This document shows positions 1 through 9,053 of a stretch of 34,987 nt of DNA, piece by piece. The stretch's first letter is position 1. Every line of letters starts with the position of its first letter. Made by a program: the position numbers and the translations under genes. The DNA comes from Bacteroidales bacterium (lineage in GTDB: Bacteria; Bacteroidota; Bacteroidia; Bacteroidales; UBA3824). The stretch spans positions 1 to 34,987 of the forward strand of contig JAGCYI010000203.1 of the NCBI GenBank assembly GCA_017960885.1, in the 5' to 3' direction. The notes beneath the pieces were generated by a model. It saw only the letters and a program-made list of their open reading frames with translations. It did not search any database and was not told the origin of the DNA.

Positions 1-18
1 CAACTGAGCTATGGTACC
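1..18 (-). tRNA. tRNA-Phe, 5' fragment cut by window edge
   Basis: The 18 bases are identical to the first 18 bases of the complete tRNA-Phe gene at 49-121 (acceptor arm GGTACCA and start of the D arm). The rest lies outside the window, so the anticodon is not visible. Calling it a second tRNA-Phe in tandem is an inference from this identity. The two copies are separated by about 30 bases, so they are probably co-transcribed. Confidence 0.75.
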
Positions 19-48
19 GATTATTATTGTTATCGGATTAATGTTGTG

Positions 49-121
49 TGGTACCACCGGGAATCGAACCAGGGACACAAGGATTTTCAGTCCTTTGCTC
101 TACCAACTGAGCTATGGTACC
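49..121 (-). tRNA. tRNA-Phe (GAA anticodon)
   Basis: This is a 73-base cloverleaf on the minus strand. The 5' arm GGTACCA pairs with the 3' arm TGGTACC, followed by discriminator A. The D-loop region is AGCTCAGTTGGTAGAGC. The anticodon loop CTGAAAA sits in the stem GGA/TCC and gives anticodon GAA (Phe). The T arm contains GGTTCGATTCC. CCA is not encoded. It is the upstream member of a tandem pair with the partial copy at 1-18. Confidence 0.96.
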
Positions 122-136
122 TCGCTTTTTGCGGTG

Positions 137-168
137 CAAAATTAGCGGTAATTTTTTAATGCTGCAAA
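137..168 (-). promoter_or_regulatory. Bacteroidota-type promoter for tRNA-Phe
   Basis: On the minus strand a TTTG box (168-165) is followed by a 20 bp spacer and TAATTTTG (144-137), which fits TTTG-N19-21-TAnnTTTG. It lies 15 bases upstream of the tRNA 5' end and has no other gene to serve, since the next minus-strand gene ends at 213. Confidence 0.7.
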
Positions 169-212
169 TTTTTTTACTCTTTTTACTGAAAAATATTTGC
201 GGAGGAGCCTTA

Positions 213-938
213 CTATTTATTTTTCTGACTGTTAGCCTCTTTTCCTTTTTTTTCTTTGAGGTATTGCTCGCGTTTGTCTTTCACTTTTTGGTAATACTCA
301 GCGTAGAGGAGATAACGTTTGTATTGCTCCTCGTCTTTACCTTTCCAGATGTTTTTGCCGAGCGAGCTGAACTTAACGAGCTTTTCGTAAAGCTGCTTGC
401 CGAGTTCGTGACGGCGTGCGGTGTTTTTTACACGCTCAGCACGTACGTTCTCAAGCTCTTTTACAGCCACTTTGGTCTGCTTGATGTTGTTTTTAAGGTT
501 CTCAAAGTCATCTTCTTTGAGACCAACATTCAAAAGTTTTGATTTGAATTTTTTCGACACTGTAACAACTTTTTCGCCGAACTCGATGAGTGCGGTTGTA
601 GGTATGCCTGTGATTTTCTGACTTTTGAAATATTTTTTCATCTCCTGCTTGCCGATTATCACAATAGATATGTGCAGCAGAAAGTTGCGGATTTCTACAC
701 GTAGAATCTCTTCTTTCTCTGTTTTTACACGGGTTTTGCTGCTTACTCTTTCGGCAAAGATTTTGTCCTCAGGGAAGGTCTCGTAGTCGGATATCTTTTT
801 CTTAAGGGTCTCAAGCTCTTTTTCTGTTACACCAAATTTGGCAAACAGTTTCATATCGTTGCTTACAAGTTCTATAATCTGACGGCAACGCGATGTTATC
901 TCGGCTGCTGAATAATTGTATGTTAATTGTGTGGTCAT
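213..938 (-). CDS. Conserved-type hypothetical helical protein, 241 aa
   Basis: I do not recognise this family. The product is rich in Lys and Glu and predicted mostly alpha-helical, with a coiled-coil-like middle (around residues 150-175) and a very basic C-terminal tail. It has no signal peptide or membrane segment, so it is probably cytoplasmic. I chose the ATG at 938. The open frame extends to a GTG at 959, but that codon lies inside the TACATTTG promoter box (966-959), so it cannot be the translation start of this transcript. The gene stands alone between lepA and the tRNA-Phe pair on the same strand, and no terminator is evident after it. Function unknown. Confidence 0.75.
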   Translation of the reverse strand: MTTQLTYNYSAAEITSRCRQIIELVSNDMKLFAKFGVTEKELETLKKKISDYETFPEDKIFAERVSSKTRVKTEKEEILRVEIRNFLLHISIVIIGKQEMKKYFKSQKITGIPTTALIEFGEKVVTVSKKFKSKLLNVGLKEDDFENLKNNIKQTKVAVKELENVRAERVKNTARRHELGKQLYEKLVKFSSLGKNIWKGKDEEQYKRYLLYAEYYQKVKDKREQYLKEKKGKEANSQKNK

Positions 939-958
939 TTGTTTATTATTTTTCGACA

Positions 959-989
959 CAAATGTAGAGATATATTTTTAACTTGCAAA
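959..989 (-). promoter_or_regulatory. Promoter of the 241-aa hypothetical gene
   Basis: Minus-strand TTTG (989-986), 19 bp spacer, TACATTTG (966-959). This matches the phylum consensus exactly and places the start of transcription about 15-20 bases before the ATG at 938. It decides the start codon of the gene. The rest of the 960-1196 gap is very AT-rich. It also contains a perfect 14-base palindrome, TAATTACGTAATTA (1118-1131), of unknown meaning. Confidence 0.7.
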
Positions 990-1196
990 TTAAATTATCC
1001 TTAACTTTGTTTAATTTATCAAAAACTTAATAATTTATTCAAAAAAATAAAACTATTCTACATAAATATTTTTTGACTTGCAATTTATATATGACATTTA
1101 TTAATTCTTGTTTGACATAATTACGTAATTAGTTTACAAAAATAAATTTTATTTACTTTTGTGAATTATGTGCATTACAAATTGTTGTGGATGGTT

Positions 1197-2984
1197 TTAG
1201 CCGATTTTGAGAACCGCCAAAAATGCCTTTTGCGGAACTTCCACATCGCCAACCTGTTTCATACGCTTTTTACCTTTTTTCTGCTTGTCGAGCAGTTTGC
1301 GCTTACGGGAGATGTCGCCGCCGTAGCATTTGGCGGTGACGTCTTTGCGGAAGGCTTTGATGGTGCTTCGCGATATGATTTTGGTGCCTATGGCGGCCTG
1401 GATGGCTATGTCGAACTGATGTCGTGGTATCAGGTCTTTGAGTTTCTCGCAGATGTTTTTGCCAAACTCGTAGGCGTTGCTCTCGTGGATGAGGCTGCTC
1501 ATAGCGTCCACAGGTTCGCCGTTGAGCAGGATGTCCAACTTGATGAGCTTGGACTCGCGGTAGTCGATCGGGTGGTAGTCGAACGATGCGTAACCCTTAG
1601 ATATGCTTTTGAGTTTGTCGTAAAAGTCGAACACGATTTCTGCCAGAGGCATCTCAAAGTTGAGCTCTATGCGGTCGGCTGTGAGGTATGTCTCGTTGAT
1701 TTTGATGCCGCGCTTTTCCATACAGAGTTTTGTAATTGGTCCGTAAAACTCTGATTTTGTGATAATATCAGCCTTGATGTAAGGTTCTTCGATATGGCTG
1801 ATGGCTTTTTGTTCGGGCAATCCTGCGGGGTTGTGCACCTCTATCATTTCGCCTTTGGTGGTAAACACCTTATATGAAACGTTGGGCACAGTGGTGATAA
1901 CGTCCATATCAAACTCGCGCGAGAGGCGTTCCTGCACAATGTCCATGTGCAACATTCCCAAGAATCCGCAGCGGAAACCGAATCCGAGCGCTATCGACGA
2001 TTCAGGGGTGAATGTAAGCGACGCATCGTTTAATTGCAGTTTTTCAAGCGATGTGCGCAGCTCCTCGTATTCGTCGGTCTCAATTGGATATACGCCGGCG
2101 TAAACCATCGGCTTCACCTCTGCGAAACCCTCGATGGCTTTTTCGCAAGGATTTTCCACGTGTGTGATGGTGTCGCCCACCTTTACCTCGGTGGCGTTTT
2201 TGATGCCTGATATTATGTAGCCTACATTGCCGGCAGAGATTTGTCCTTGCGGCTTGAGGTCCATTTCAAGGATGCCCACCTCGTCGGCATTGTACTCTTT
2301 TTTGGTGTTTACAAATTTTACACGGTCGTTGGCTTTGAGTGTTCCGTTGTAGATGCGGAAATATGCTATGATACCGCGGAATGGGTTGAACACCGAGTCG
2401 AAAATCAGCGCCTGCAACGGTGCTTCGGGGTCGCCTTCGGGTGCGGGCACTTTCTCTATAATGGTGTCTAAGATACGTTCTACGCCAAGTCCTGTTTTGC
2501 CAGAGGCCTCGATAATATCCTCGCGCTTGCCGCCGATGAGTTCGATGATCTGGTCTTTCACCTCCTCAGGTTTGGCGGCAGGCATATCCATTTTGTTGAG
2601 CACGGGGATAATTTCAAGGTTGTTCTCAATTGCCATATAGACGTTTGAGATGGTTTGCGCCTGAATACCCTGTGTGGCGTCGATAACAAGCAACGCGCCC
2701 TCGCAGGCTGCAATGCTCCGCGATACTTCGTATGAGAAATCCACATGGCCGGGAGTGTCGATAAGGTTGAGCACATAATCCTCGCCGTTGTATTTGTGAC
2801 GCATCTGTATAGCGTGGCTCTTGATGGTGATGCCGCGCTCACGCTCAAGATCCATATCGTCGAGCACCTGATTGGTAAGGTCTTTTTCGTTGATGGTCTT
2901 GGTGTATTGAAGCAGACGGTCGGCAAGAGTGCTTTTGCCGTGGTCGATGTGGGCTATTATGCAGAAATTACGAATGTTTTTCAT
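1197..2984 (-). CDS. lepA: Elongation factor 4 (LepA), ribosome-associated GTPase
   Basis: A translational GTPase of 595 aa, the usual LepA length (about 600). The G domain begins with the P-loop in [10 protein letters not shown] (about residues 11-20), then the switch II motif DTPGHVDF and the specificity motif NKMD. The LepA-specific C-terminal domain ends with a basic stretch around [16 protein letters not shown], as expected for the family. LepA binds the ribosome and acts on stalled or back-translocating complexes. It is transcribed alone from a promoter overlapping the end of the upstream TonB-receptor gene. No residue of the GTPase motifs is missing. The identification is secure. Confidence 0.97.
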   Translation of the reverse strand: MKNIRNFCIIAHIDHGKSTLADRLLQYTKTINEKDLTNQVLDDMDLERERGITIKSHAIQMRHKYNGEDYVLNLIDTPGHVDFSYEVSRSIAACEGALLVIDATQGIQAQTISNVYMAIENNLEIIPVLNKMDMPAAKPEEVKDQIIELIGGKREDIIEASGKTGLGVERILDTIIEKVPAPEGDPEAPLQALIFDSVFNPFRGIIAYFRIYNGTLKANDRVKFVNTKKEYNADEVGILEMDLKPQGQISAGNVGYIISGIKNATEVKVGDTITHVENPCEKAIEGFAEVKPMVYAGVYPIETDEYEELRTSLEKLQLNDASLTFTPESSIALGFGFRCGFLGMLHMDIVQERLSREFDMDVITTVPNVSYKVFTTKGEMIEVHNPAGLPEQKAISHIEEPYIKADIITKSEFYGPITKLCMEKRGIKINETYLTADRIELNFEMPLAEIVFDFYDKLKSISKGYASFDYHPIDYRESKLIKLDILLNGEPVDAMSSLIHESNAYEFGKNICEKLKDLIPRHQFDIAIQAAIGTKIISRSTIKAFRKDVTAKCYGGDISRKRKLLDKQKKGKKRMKQVGDVEVPQKAFLAVLKIG

Positions 2985-3010
2985 CGCGGAGTTTGTTTAT
3001 ATTTTCGGTG

Positions 3011-3042
3011 CAAATATACAGTTTTTTACAATTCTATGCAAA
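3011..3042 (-). promoter_or_regulatory. lepA promoter overlapping end of receptor gene
   Basis: Minus-strand TTTG (3042-3039), 20 bp spacer, TATATTTG (3018-3011), 26 bases before the lepA ATG. The upstream box lies inside the last codons of the TonB-dependent receptor gene, which stops at 3026. lepA can therefore be transcribed independently despite lying only 41 bases downstream. Confidence 0.7.
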
Positions 3043-4888
3043 TTCCGCCCATAAACGTTGCCTTAGGCATGTAGAAACCCTGGTAGGTCTGATATTTTTC
3101 GCCAAGCAGGTTCTCGCCTTTTACAAATAGACGTATGGTGGGCAGTATTTTGTAAGAGAAGTTGGCGTTCACGAGGTTGTACTCCTCAGTTTCGGCATTG
3201 TTGCCAGTGGTGATGTAGAGTCCCGAAACGCTCTGCTCGCTTATCCTTGCGGTGATTTTGCCTTTTGAGTATTGCACAGCAAAGAAGGTTTTGCTTTCGG
3301 GAGCGCCAGTTACGGGAGTGTCCATGTGGAGATACGAATAGTTGGCGTCGAATCTCCATGCGCTTAATGTGTATGCAGCTGATAGTTCGAAACCGTAGTT
3401 TTCAAATTCGCCAGTGTTCATGTTTATCATGCCTTGACCTTCGGTGCGGGGAACGGTGTTGATAAGGTTGTCACCTTTTATATAATAGACGTTAGCGCCA
3501 AAAGAGAGGCGACGCAGTGTTTTGGCGTACGATACTTCGTAATTCATCATACGCTCGGGTTCGAGGTTGTCATTCTGAGGAGGAAACATATACATCTCTC
3601 TGATGTTGGGATTGCGGAATCCTTTGGAAACTAACAGTTTGATGTTGTCTTTGTTCATAGTGTAGAACGAGATTCCTGCCTGAGGAATAATCTCAGTGCC
3701 AGCCTGCGAATGATTGTCTACCCTTACGCCAAAATCTGCCGACATCCATTTGGTAATCTGTTGGTTGTAGTCGATATAGCCTGCGATTTCGTCTTGATTG
3801 TGGTCTTCAACAAGATATTTTTTGTCGCCGTTGAAGAAATCGTTCCAAGCTTCGCCGCCGAAGTGCTGATAGTCGAAACCTACTGTTATGCGCGAACCGC
3901 TGAACGGCTTAAAGTTCTGATAAATAGTGGCTCCTGTGATAAAGTCGTCGTGCATGTAGAGATTGTCTTTTTCGGGCTGACCCCATAGGTGTCCGTCGTT
4001 GATTTCGTGATGTCCCCAGTCGTAGAAGAAACGGATACAGCCCGATGTGTTGCCATAATTGTTGGTGGCAGAGATGCTTGCAAGTCCGCGGAGAATATCG
4101 GCTTGGGTATCAAAAAGTGGTGCGTTCTCTGGACCGGGATTGTTGAAGTCGAAATAAGTGAGGTCGAGGTCGGCAGATACCTTCCAATTGTTCGATAACT
4201 GATAGCCTACTTTTATAAAGTCGCTAATCTGCTCGAAACCAGAATTATAGCGGTGTCCGTCGGTGCGTTGGTAGTTGGCGCCAAGCACTGCCGAAAATTT
4301 GCCATATTTCATACGTGCCATACCCTGCAGCTCGGCTGTGCCGTAGCTTCCGCCTGAGAGCATAAATTCAGTTTTAACGCCGTCTACTGCCTCGCGGGTA
4401 ACTATGTTGACAACTCCGCCCATAGCGTTAGAGCCGTAAAGAAGCGAAGAAGGTCCGCGAAGCACTTCCACCTTGTCGGCCATAAATGTCTGGTAAGCGT
4501 CAGGGATAGGGTGACCCATCAGTCCTGCAAATTGCGGCTGACCGTCGATAAGTACAAGAATTCTTGAGCCGTCGCCCACACCTCGCACCTTGATGCCGCC
4601 TGCCGAGTTGGTCGACACGCCGTAGCCAATAATGCCACGCGATGTGGAAAATAGTCCCGGAGTCTGTTCGGTAAGTGAGGGAATCATCGAAGTGTTGTAG
4701 TTTACAGCGAGATCTTTATTTGAAATCTGCGTAACGGTGAGCGGCAGATAACGTTGATCAATAGCGTTGCGAGTGCCTGTAACCACCACTTCAGGATGTA
4801 TTACAATTTTGTCGATAATGGTGTCGTTTTGAGCATAAACGCTTGATACAGCACATAATGCGGAAATGATAAGAAGTGATTTTTTCAT
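3026..4888 (-). CDS. TonB-dependent outer membrane receptor, 620 aa
   Basis: An outer membrane active transporter for an unidentified ligand (iron chelate, heme or cobamide are the usual ones). A Sec signal peptide ends near VYAQ (about residue 20). A TonB-box-like stretch VVVTGTR is followed by a plug domain (about 35-165) with the family hallmarks RILVLIDGQP, VEVLRGPSSLLYGSNAMGG and VNIVT. A 22-strand-type beta-barrel fills the rest. The 620-aa length fits the small BtuB/CirA-like class, not the 1000-residue SusC class. There is no SusD-like partner or ABC transporter nearby, so the substrate cannot be inferred. A TATTTTTG box at 4929-4922 lies 33 bases upstream, but I find no TTTG at the right distance. 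Confidence 0.92.
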   Translation of the reverse strand: MKKSLLIISALCAVSSVYAQNDTIIDKIVIHPEVVVTGTRNAIDQRYLPLTVTQISNKDLAVNYNTSMIPSLTEQTPGLFSTSRGIIGYGVSTNSAGGIKVRGVGDGSRILVLIDGQPQFAGLMGHPIPDAYQTFMADKVEVLRGPSSLLYGSNAMGGVVNIVTREAVDGVKTEFMLSGGSYGTAELQGMARMKYGKFSAVLGANYQRTDGHRYNSGFEQISDFIKVGYQLSNNWKVSADLDLTYFDFNNPGPENAPLFDTQADILRGLASISATNNYGNTSGCIRFFYDWGHHEINDGHLWGQPEKDNLYMHDDFITGATIYQNFKPFSGSRITVGFDYQHFGGEAWNDFFNGDKKYLVEDHNQDEIAGYIDYNQQITKWMSADFGVRVDNHSQAGTEIIPQAGISFYTMNKDNIKLLVSKGFRNPNIREMYMFPPQNDNLEPERMMNYEVSYAKTLRRLSFGANVYYIKGDNLINTVPRTEGQGMINMNTGEFENYGFELSAAYTLSAWRFDANYSYLHMDTPVTGAPESKTFFAVQYSKGKITARISEQSVSGLYITTGNNAETEEYNLVNANFSYKILPTIRLFVKGENLLGEKYQTYQGFYMPKATFMGGICIEL

Positions 4889-5025
4889 TATAATGTGAAT
4901 TTAATTAGTATAAAAATTGAGCAAAAATAGTGATTGTTGTTAAGAAAAAAAAATGCAAAAAAACAATTCTTACACCTTATAATTTTATGGTAAAATTTTT
5001 TTTCATTCATTTTGTTCATTTTTTT

Positions 5026-5057
5026 TTTGGTTAATTAGCTGATATATTCTACTTTTG
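5026..5057 (+). promoter_or_regulatory. Promoter of the NACHT-type NTPase gene
   Basis: TTTG (5026-5029), 20 bp spacer, TACTTTTG (5050-5057). The box ends only four bases before the GTG at 5062, so the transcript should begin at or next to the start codon. The 4889-5061 gap is otherwise A/T homopolymer-rich and also serves the divergent receptor gene. Confidence 0.65.
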
Positions 5058-5061
5058 GCTC

Positions 5062-7521
5062 GTGGACAATTTAAACGACATAGATCTGCTCAAAGAGGCG
5101 GTGGAACAGAAATTTGGCGCAAAGATTCTTTACGCCAAGGACTGCTCTGCGCTTTCCGACACTGTTTTTGAGGCTACTGGCAACAAAATCAGCGAAACTA
5201 CCATCAAGCGCCTTTGGAATTTGGTGGCAAGTGTCTTTAATCCCTCTAAGTATACCCTAAACTCGCTAAGCAAGTATATCGGCTACGATGATTGGGACGA
5301 TTTTGTATCAAACCGCCACAGCGTTACCAAAAAAGCCGAAAACATTGAAAAATGGGAGCAGATTCGCCAAAAAGCCCGAGCCATCAGTTACAACAGTTTT
5401 CTTTCTGTTAAAAACCGCATGGGTGTGGACGTTAAGAAAATGGTGCATCGAAAGTTTGCCACCGATATGTTGGAGGGCTTTCTGCAATCTGATAAAACAG
5501 CCACTGCGTTTATTGCTCCGGGTGGATATGGCAAGTCTACGATTGTTTCCACGTTGGTCAACGATTTTTTCTTGGGCGAAAATCCCCGCTATCCCGACGA
5601 CATAGTATGGTTTATGGACTGTGGCGTGCTCGACAATGTGGCAGACCAGGATTTCAACGTTGAACAGTTTATACTCAGGCTTTTAGGATATGGCGACCAA
5701 AAAAGTTTCAAAGAGTATTTCCACCTTTTCCCCGCTGCTATGAGGGGTCGTATAGTGCTGGTTTTCGATGGGTTAAACGAGTTTTCTGGCAATGCCGGAA
5801 GCACTCGCAACCTTATCAACAATATTCTTTCGCTCATTGCCTCCAATATGGAGGACCGTTGGTTTAAGGTAGTTCTGGCACTTCGTCCCGACCTTTGGAA
5901 CTATATCTGCCGTGCCCTGAGCGACAGTGTGGAAATCAAATCCACTTGGTATGGAGTTGAATTTTCTACCTCCGCACCCGTTGCCACCAATGTTCCACTG
6001 CTAAAAATGGCTGAAGTTGAGCAAATTTTGCGAAACAGCGGCGTATACGATGCTTCGTCGGTGGTTAACATTATGCAAGACGGCATTATGAATATTACTC
6101 GTATTCCTTATTTCCTACACCTTTATATATCTTTGGCGCAGGACAATAAAAATATGGTGTCGGATGCCGACCTTTTGCGTGAGTTTGTAAGCAGACGCAT
6201 CATCGGTACTGAAAACGGCGAACGAAAACTAAAACTTATTGATTTTCTGTTGTTTAGTACCAATTATGGATTAGACAACGATATTGTGGTGATGAGCAGT
6301 TTGCAAAATCTCCTTACCGAATACCGCAACGAATTCGACGAACTTGTATCGCTCGGTGTGTTGTTTGAATATAAGCAGGAGGACAAGTTTTTGAAAACAT
6401 CCACTTATATTAAGTTCAGTCATCAGATATTGTTCGAGTTCCTGTTGGCAAACTATTGGTTGAGAGAAACCACTTTCGACCGTGAACTCTTTGCCGAAAT
6501 TAGCGACTTTTACCGTGGCAATCCTTCGCTCAAGTTCCAGATAGTTTCTTGGTTGGTTAAATATGCTTTTAAAGATAACAGAACAGATATCTTGTCTGGC
6601 ATATTTGATATTTTTGATAAATATTTCGCCGACCTCGAAGATCAGACATTTATGCAGAAGTTGATAAATACCGTTGGCACCGAGCTGCGCAAGTATCCCG
6701 AGATTCGTGCCGAGGTGCTCCCTGTGTATGCTTCTACGCAGTCGGGAAGGTTCTATTACTTTATGCATTTCTGTGATGTCGACTCGCTCAACGATTTCTA
6801 TGGCGACGCACTAAAACAATATATCAATAATTCGGTGTCGGTGGGCGACAAAATGTTCGCAAGCACCATCAAAATTCAGCAGAGCTACTTTAACCGTGAC
6901 CAAAAGCTTATGCACGAGTATTTTACGGCGGTTGAGTCTCTCGATATTCCCCACGACGACAATACTTGCTACATAGAGTTCATGTCTATTCAGGTTCTTT
7001 ATTACTCTATGAGCGAGGGTCGTATACCGGCTTCGCTATTAGACTATATATCTACTTTTGCTCGTGATTATTACAACCGTAGCGAAAACTTGTCGCAAAC
7101 CTTTACCTACGGTGACATTATACTTGCCGATTCGCTCTTCCTCGCTGAGCAGTGGCATTTGGTAAAAGATATTTGCGAGATGATTCTCAGCGACAAACTA
7201 CACGGTCATCGCCAGCAAGTAAATGAATATTACCAACAGTTGCAGCTACTATATTCTTATTCATTGCTTAGAGCCGGATATATAAAGAAGGCTAACGAGT
7301 ATTTTGTACGCATAACCGAAATCCGCGAAGCTTTCCCGATTTGCGCCACCAATTATTGGAATATGCGCTTCTGCGAAATTGCCGCAGCTTTTTCTGCTGT
7401 TGACAGCGATGCTCATTCCGACTATATCAAGAAGGGTCTCGCTATTTCTAAGCATTTAAAATTCAGTTACTTTGAAAAACGTTTCCAACAGATGCTGCGA
7501 CGCCTTAAAACCAGATGGTAG
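5062..7521 (+). CDS. NACHT-type STAND NTPase with Bacteroidota N-terminal domain
   Basis: An 819-aa multidomain protein. Residues about 1-88 form a short domain with the pattern TTIKRLW, YTLNSLSKYIGY, WDDF, which I know as a common N-terminal module in Bacteroidota proteins of unknown role. A P-loop follows (GGYGKST, residues 154-160), then a Walker B of NACHT type (VFDGLNE, 234-240). The roughly 330 C-terminal residues are helical and look like a TPR-like repeat array. There is no transmembrane segment, and no recognised toxic effector domain is seen. STAND proteins of this layout are molecular switches used in signalling or phage defence; which applies here is inference. The GTG start is forced by the promoter and by the need to keep the N-terminal domain, since the next internal Met lies beyond residue 110. 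It is alone in its transcription unit. Confidence 0.85.
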   Translation: MDNLNDIDLLKEAVEQKFGAKILYAKDCSALSDTVFEATGNKISETTIKRLWNLVASVFNPSKYTLNSLSKYIGYDDWDDFVSNRHSVTKKAENIEKWEQIRQKARAISYNSFLSVKNRMGVDVKKMVHRKFATDMLEGFLQSDKTATAFIAPGGYGKSTIVSTLVNDFFLGENPRYPDDIVWFMDCGVLDNVADQDFNVEQFILRLLGYGDQKSFKEYFHLFPAAMRGRIVLVFDGLNEFSGNAGSTRNLINNILSLIASNMEDRWFKVVLALRPDLWNYICRALSDSVEIKSTWYGVEFSTSAPVATNVPLLKMAEVEQILRNSGVYDASSVVNIMQDGIMNITRIPYFLHLYISLAQDNKNMVSDADLLREFVSRRIIGTENGERKLKLIDFLLFSTNYGLDNDIVVMSSLQNLLTEYRNEFDELVSLGVLFEYKQEDKFLKTSTYIKFSHQILFEFLLANYWLRETTFDRELFAEISDFYRGNPSLKFQIVSWLVKYAFKDNRTDILSGIFDIFDKYFADLEDQTFMQKLINTVGTELRKYPEIRAEVLPVYASTQSGRFYYFMHFCDVDSLNDFYGDALKQYINNSVSVGDKMFASTIKIQQSYFNRDQKLMHEYFTAVESLDIPHDDNTCYIEFMSIQVLYYSMSEGRIPASLLDYISTFARDYYNRSENLSQTFTYGDIILADSLFLAEQWHLVKDICEMILSDKLHGHRQQVNEYYQQLQLLYSYSLLRAGYIKKANEYFVRITEIREAFPICATNYWNMRFCEIAAAFSAVDSDAHSDYIKKGLAISKHLKFSYFEKRFQQMLRRLKTRW

Positions 7522-7550
7522 ACATCCGTCAGATGATATTTGGAGTACAA

Positions 7551-7583
7551 AAAAAACGGACTGCTCATTGCAGTCCGTTTTTT
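7551..7583. terminator. Bidirectional rho-independent terminator
   Basis: A perfect 14 bp stem (7551-7564 with 7570-7583) and a 5-base loop, with A-tract on one side and T-tract on the other. It lies between the convergent NACHT-type gene and the DUF5723-like gene and can stop transcription from both sides. Confidence 0.9.
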
Positions 7584-7605
7584 GTATTATAAAATAAGGT
7601 GTGCT

Positions 7606-9036
7606 TTATTCAAATAGAGCCTTTTCGTAGTATTTCTGGCGACCGATAATAATCGACATTCCGGTTTGGAATGTAGCCATGTTGGTTTTCTTAACCCAAT
7701 TTTCTGCCATTTTGCTTCCGTTCATTGCCCAGAATGCAGGCGAGAACTGATCTACTATGAAATATAGCTGTATCGGACCCATCTGTTGCGAATATCCAAA
7801 CCCCCACACATTAGCACGGCGGTTGACAAATGATTGCGAGATGCTTATCTGGGTTGCTTTGCCGAGTCGGAAGTTTACCGAAGTGGTGAGCGACGGGTGG
7901 AAATGCTTAGAATACCACATTCCACGGAACATCATTCCAAGGTCGATATATTTGTTGATTTCGTATTCAGCCGAAAGATAAATTTTGGTATGGAGCCAAT
8001 CTGTGTAGGCCTTGCCGTTGTCTTTAGGAGTAGCAAATGCTGCAATAGAGTCTTTCATTACAGTTCCGAGAGAGTCTATGTCGTTGAAATATTTGGCAAT
8101 GTCAACACCGGTGAAATCGAATGTTCCACTCTGTTCTAATGTTTTGCCGTATTTTTTCCATTTGATAGCTCCAAGGTCTGTGATAGAACCGGCAAACGAT
8201 AAGCGGTTGTCAAACTTGTAGGTCATGCCGAGGTCAACAGCCCAGCCTCCGTTTTTGGTTTTCATCATAGCCTTCTTGTCTTTCTTAGACATGTTGTCGA
8301 AATCCATATTGGTAGCGTATGCGCTGTCGATCATACCTTTTTCGTCATAAGCGAACTCGATATCGGCACCACAGGCAAACTGCATTTCAACGTCGGATTT
8401 GAGACTGATGTCGTACATGTCATCTTGGGTGGTGAGCTGCAGGTCAAATTTCTTTGTACGTGCGTTTGCTATACCTTGCAAGCGTTTAATAGCCGCACCA
8501 AAGTTTATTTTGTCTGAAAATTCCCACGAATATCCAAACGAGTATTGATAGTATGCGTTTGCTTTGATATCGAAGCCCTTAAGGTCGATGGAGCTCTCTT
8601 TGTCAAAGTAGGTTCCGTCTTTAAACTTCATGAGTTCTTTGGGATATGCGAAACTTTCGTATCCTCTTAGCGACACTCCTGCGTGTGCATATCCTTCACC
8701 AATACGGAATCCGAAGTTAAACAACTGTACGTTGAAGTCGGCAAACTGATAGTTGTTTTTCTTGAGTTTGTTGTATATCTGGTTGAGGTCTATGATATAT
8801 TTGTCTTCTTTTGTATGCTGAAACATATCTTTGATGGCAAATCCCGAGTTGCCTACTCCCGCGTAAACGTCGTAGATCGACACGTAAACCTTGCAGTGTG
8901 GGTTGAATGCTGGGTTGTATATGTTGACGTTAGGGATATTGTCCATGAAGTAACCAGTGAGCGATTGTGCTCCGGCTGTTGCGCCTGCGAATGTCAATGC
9001 AGCTGTAAGCGCTATATTTTTAATTGTGTTTTTCAT
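7606..9036 (-). CDS. DUF5723-like outer membrane protein, 476 aa
   Basis: A signal peptide ends near ATAGAQ (about residue 23). An N-terminal YNPAF motif (around 40-44) follows, a feature of Bacteroidota barrels such as PorP/SprF- and DUF5723-type proteins. Many alternating hydrophobic/aromatic strands with basic or acidic turns make a beta-barrel likely. My assignment to DUF5723 rests on remembered family features (length, signal peptide, early NPA motif, barrel) and is moderate. It is the last gene of a three-gene envelope operon, 17 bases after the preceding lipoprotein gene. The substrate or partner is unknown. The two upstream lipoproteins are natural candidates for partners. Confidence 0.65.
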   Translation of the reverse strand: MKNTIKNIALTAALTFAGATAGAQSLTGYFMDNIPNVNIYNPAFNPHCKVYVSIYDVYAGVGNSGFAIKDMFQHTKEDKYIIDLNQIYNKLKKNNYQFADFNVQLFNFGFRIGEGYAHAGVSLRGYESFAYPKELMKFKDGTYFDKESSIDLKGFDIKANAYYQYSFGYSWEFSDKINFGAAIKRLQGIANARTKKFDLQLTTQDDMYDISLKSDVEMQFACGADIEFAYDEKGMIDSAYATNMDFDNMSKKDKKAMMKTKNGGWAVDLGMTYKFDNRLSFAGSITDLGAIKWKKYGKTLEQSGTFDFTGVDIAKYFNDIDSLGTVMKDSIAAFATPKDNGKAYTDWLHTKIYLSAEYEINKYIDLGMMFRGMWYSKHFHPSLTTSVNFRLGKATQISISQSFVNRRANVWGFGYSQQMGPIQLYFIVDQFSPAFWAMNGSKMAENWVKKTNMATFQTGMSIIIGRQKYYEKALFE

Positions 9037-9053
9037 CTGTGTGCTTTTTTAAA

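Noticed and set aside
957..959. GTG start for the helical hypothetical protein
   Set aside because: The codon lies inside the TACATTTG promoter box, so it would not be in the mRNA.
1118..1131. 14-base palindrome TAATTACGTAATTA as an operator
   Set aside because: It is in a very AT-rich gap where such palindromes are expected by chance, and it is about 130 bases upstream of the identified promoter.
1154..1161. TACTTTTG promoter-like box on the plus strand
   Set aside because: No TTTG at the right distance, and it points into the 3' end of lepA on the other strand with no plus-strand gene after it.
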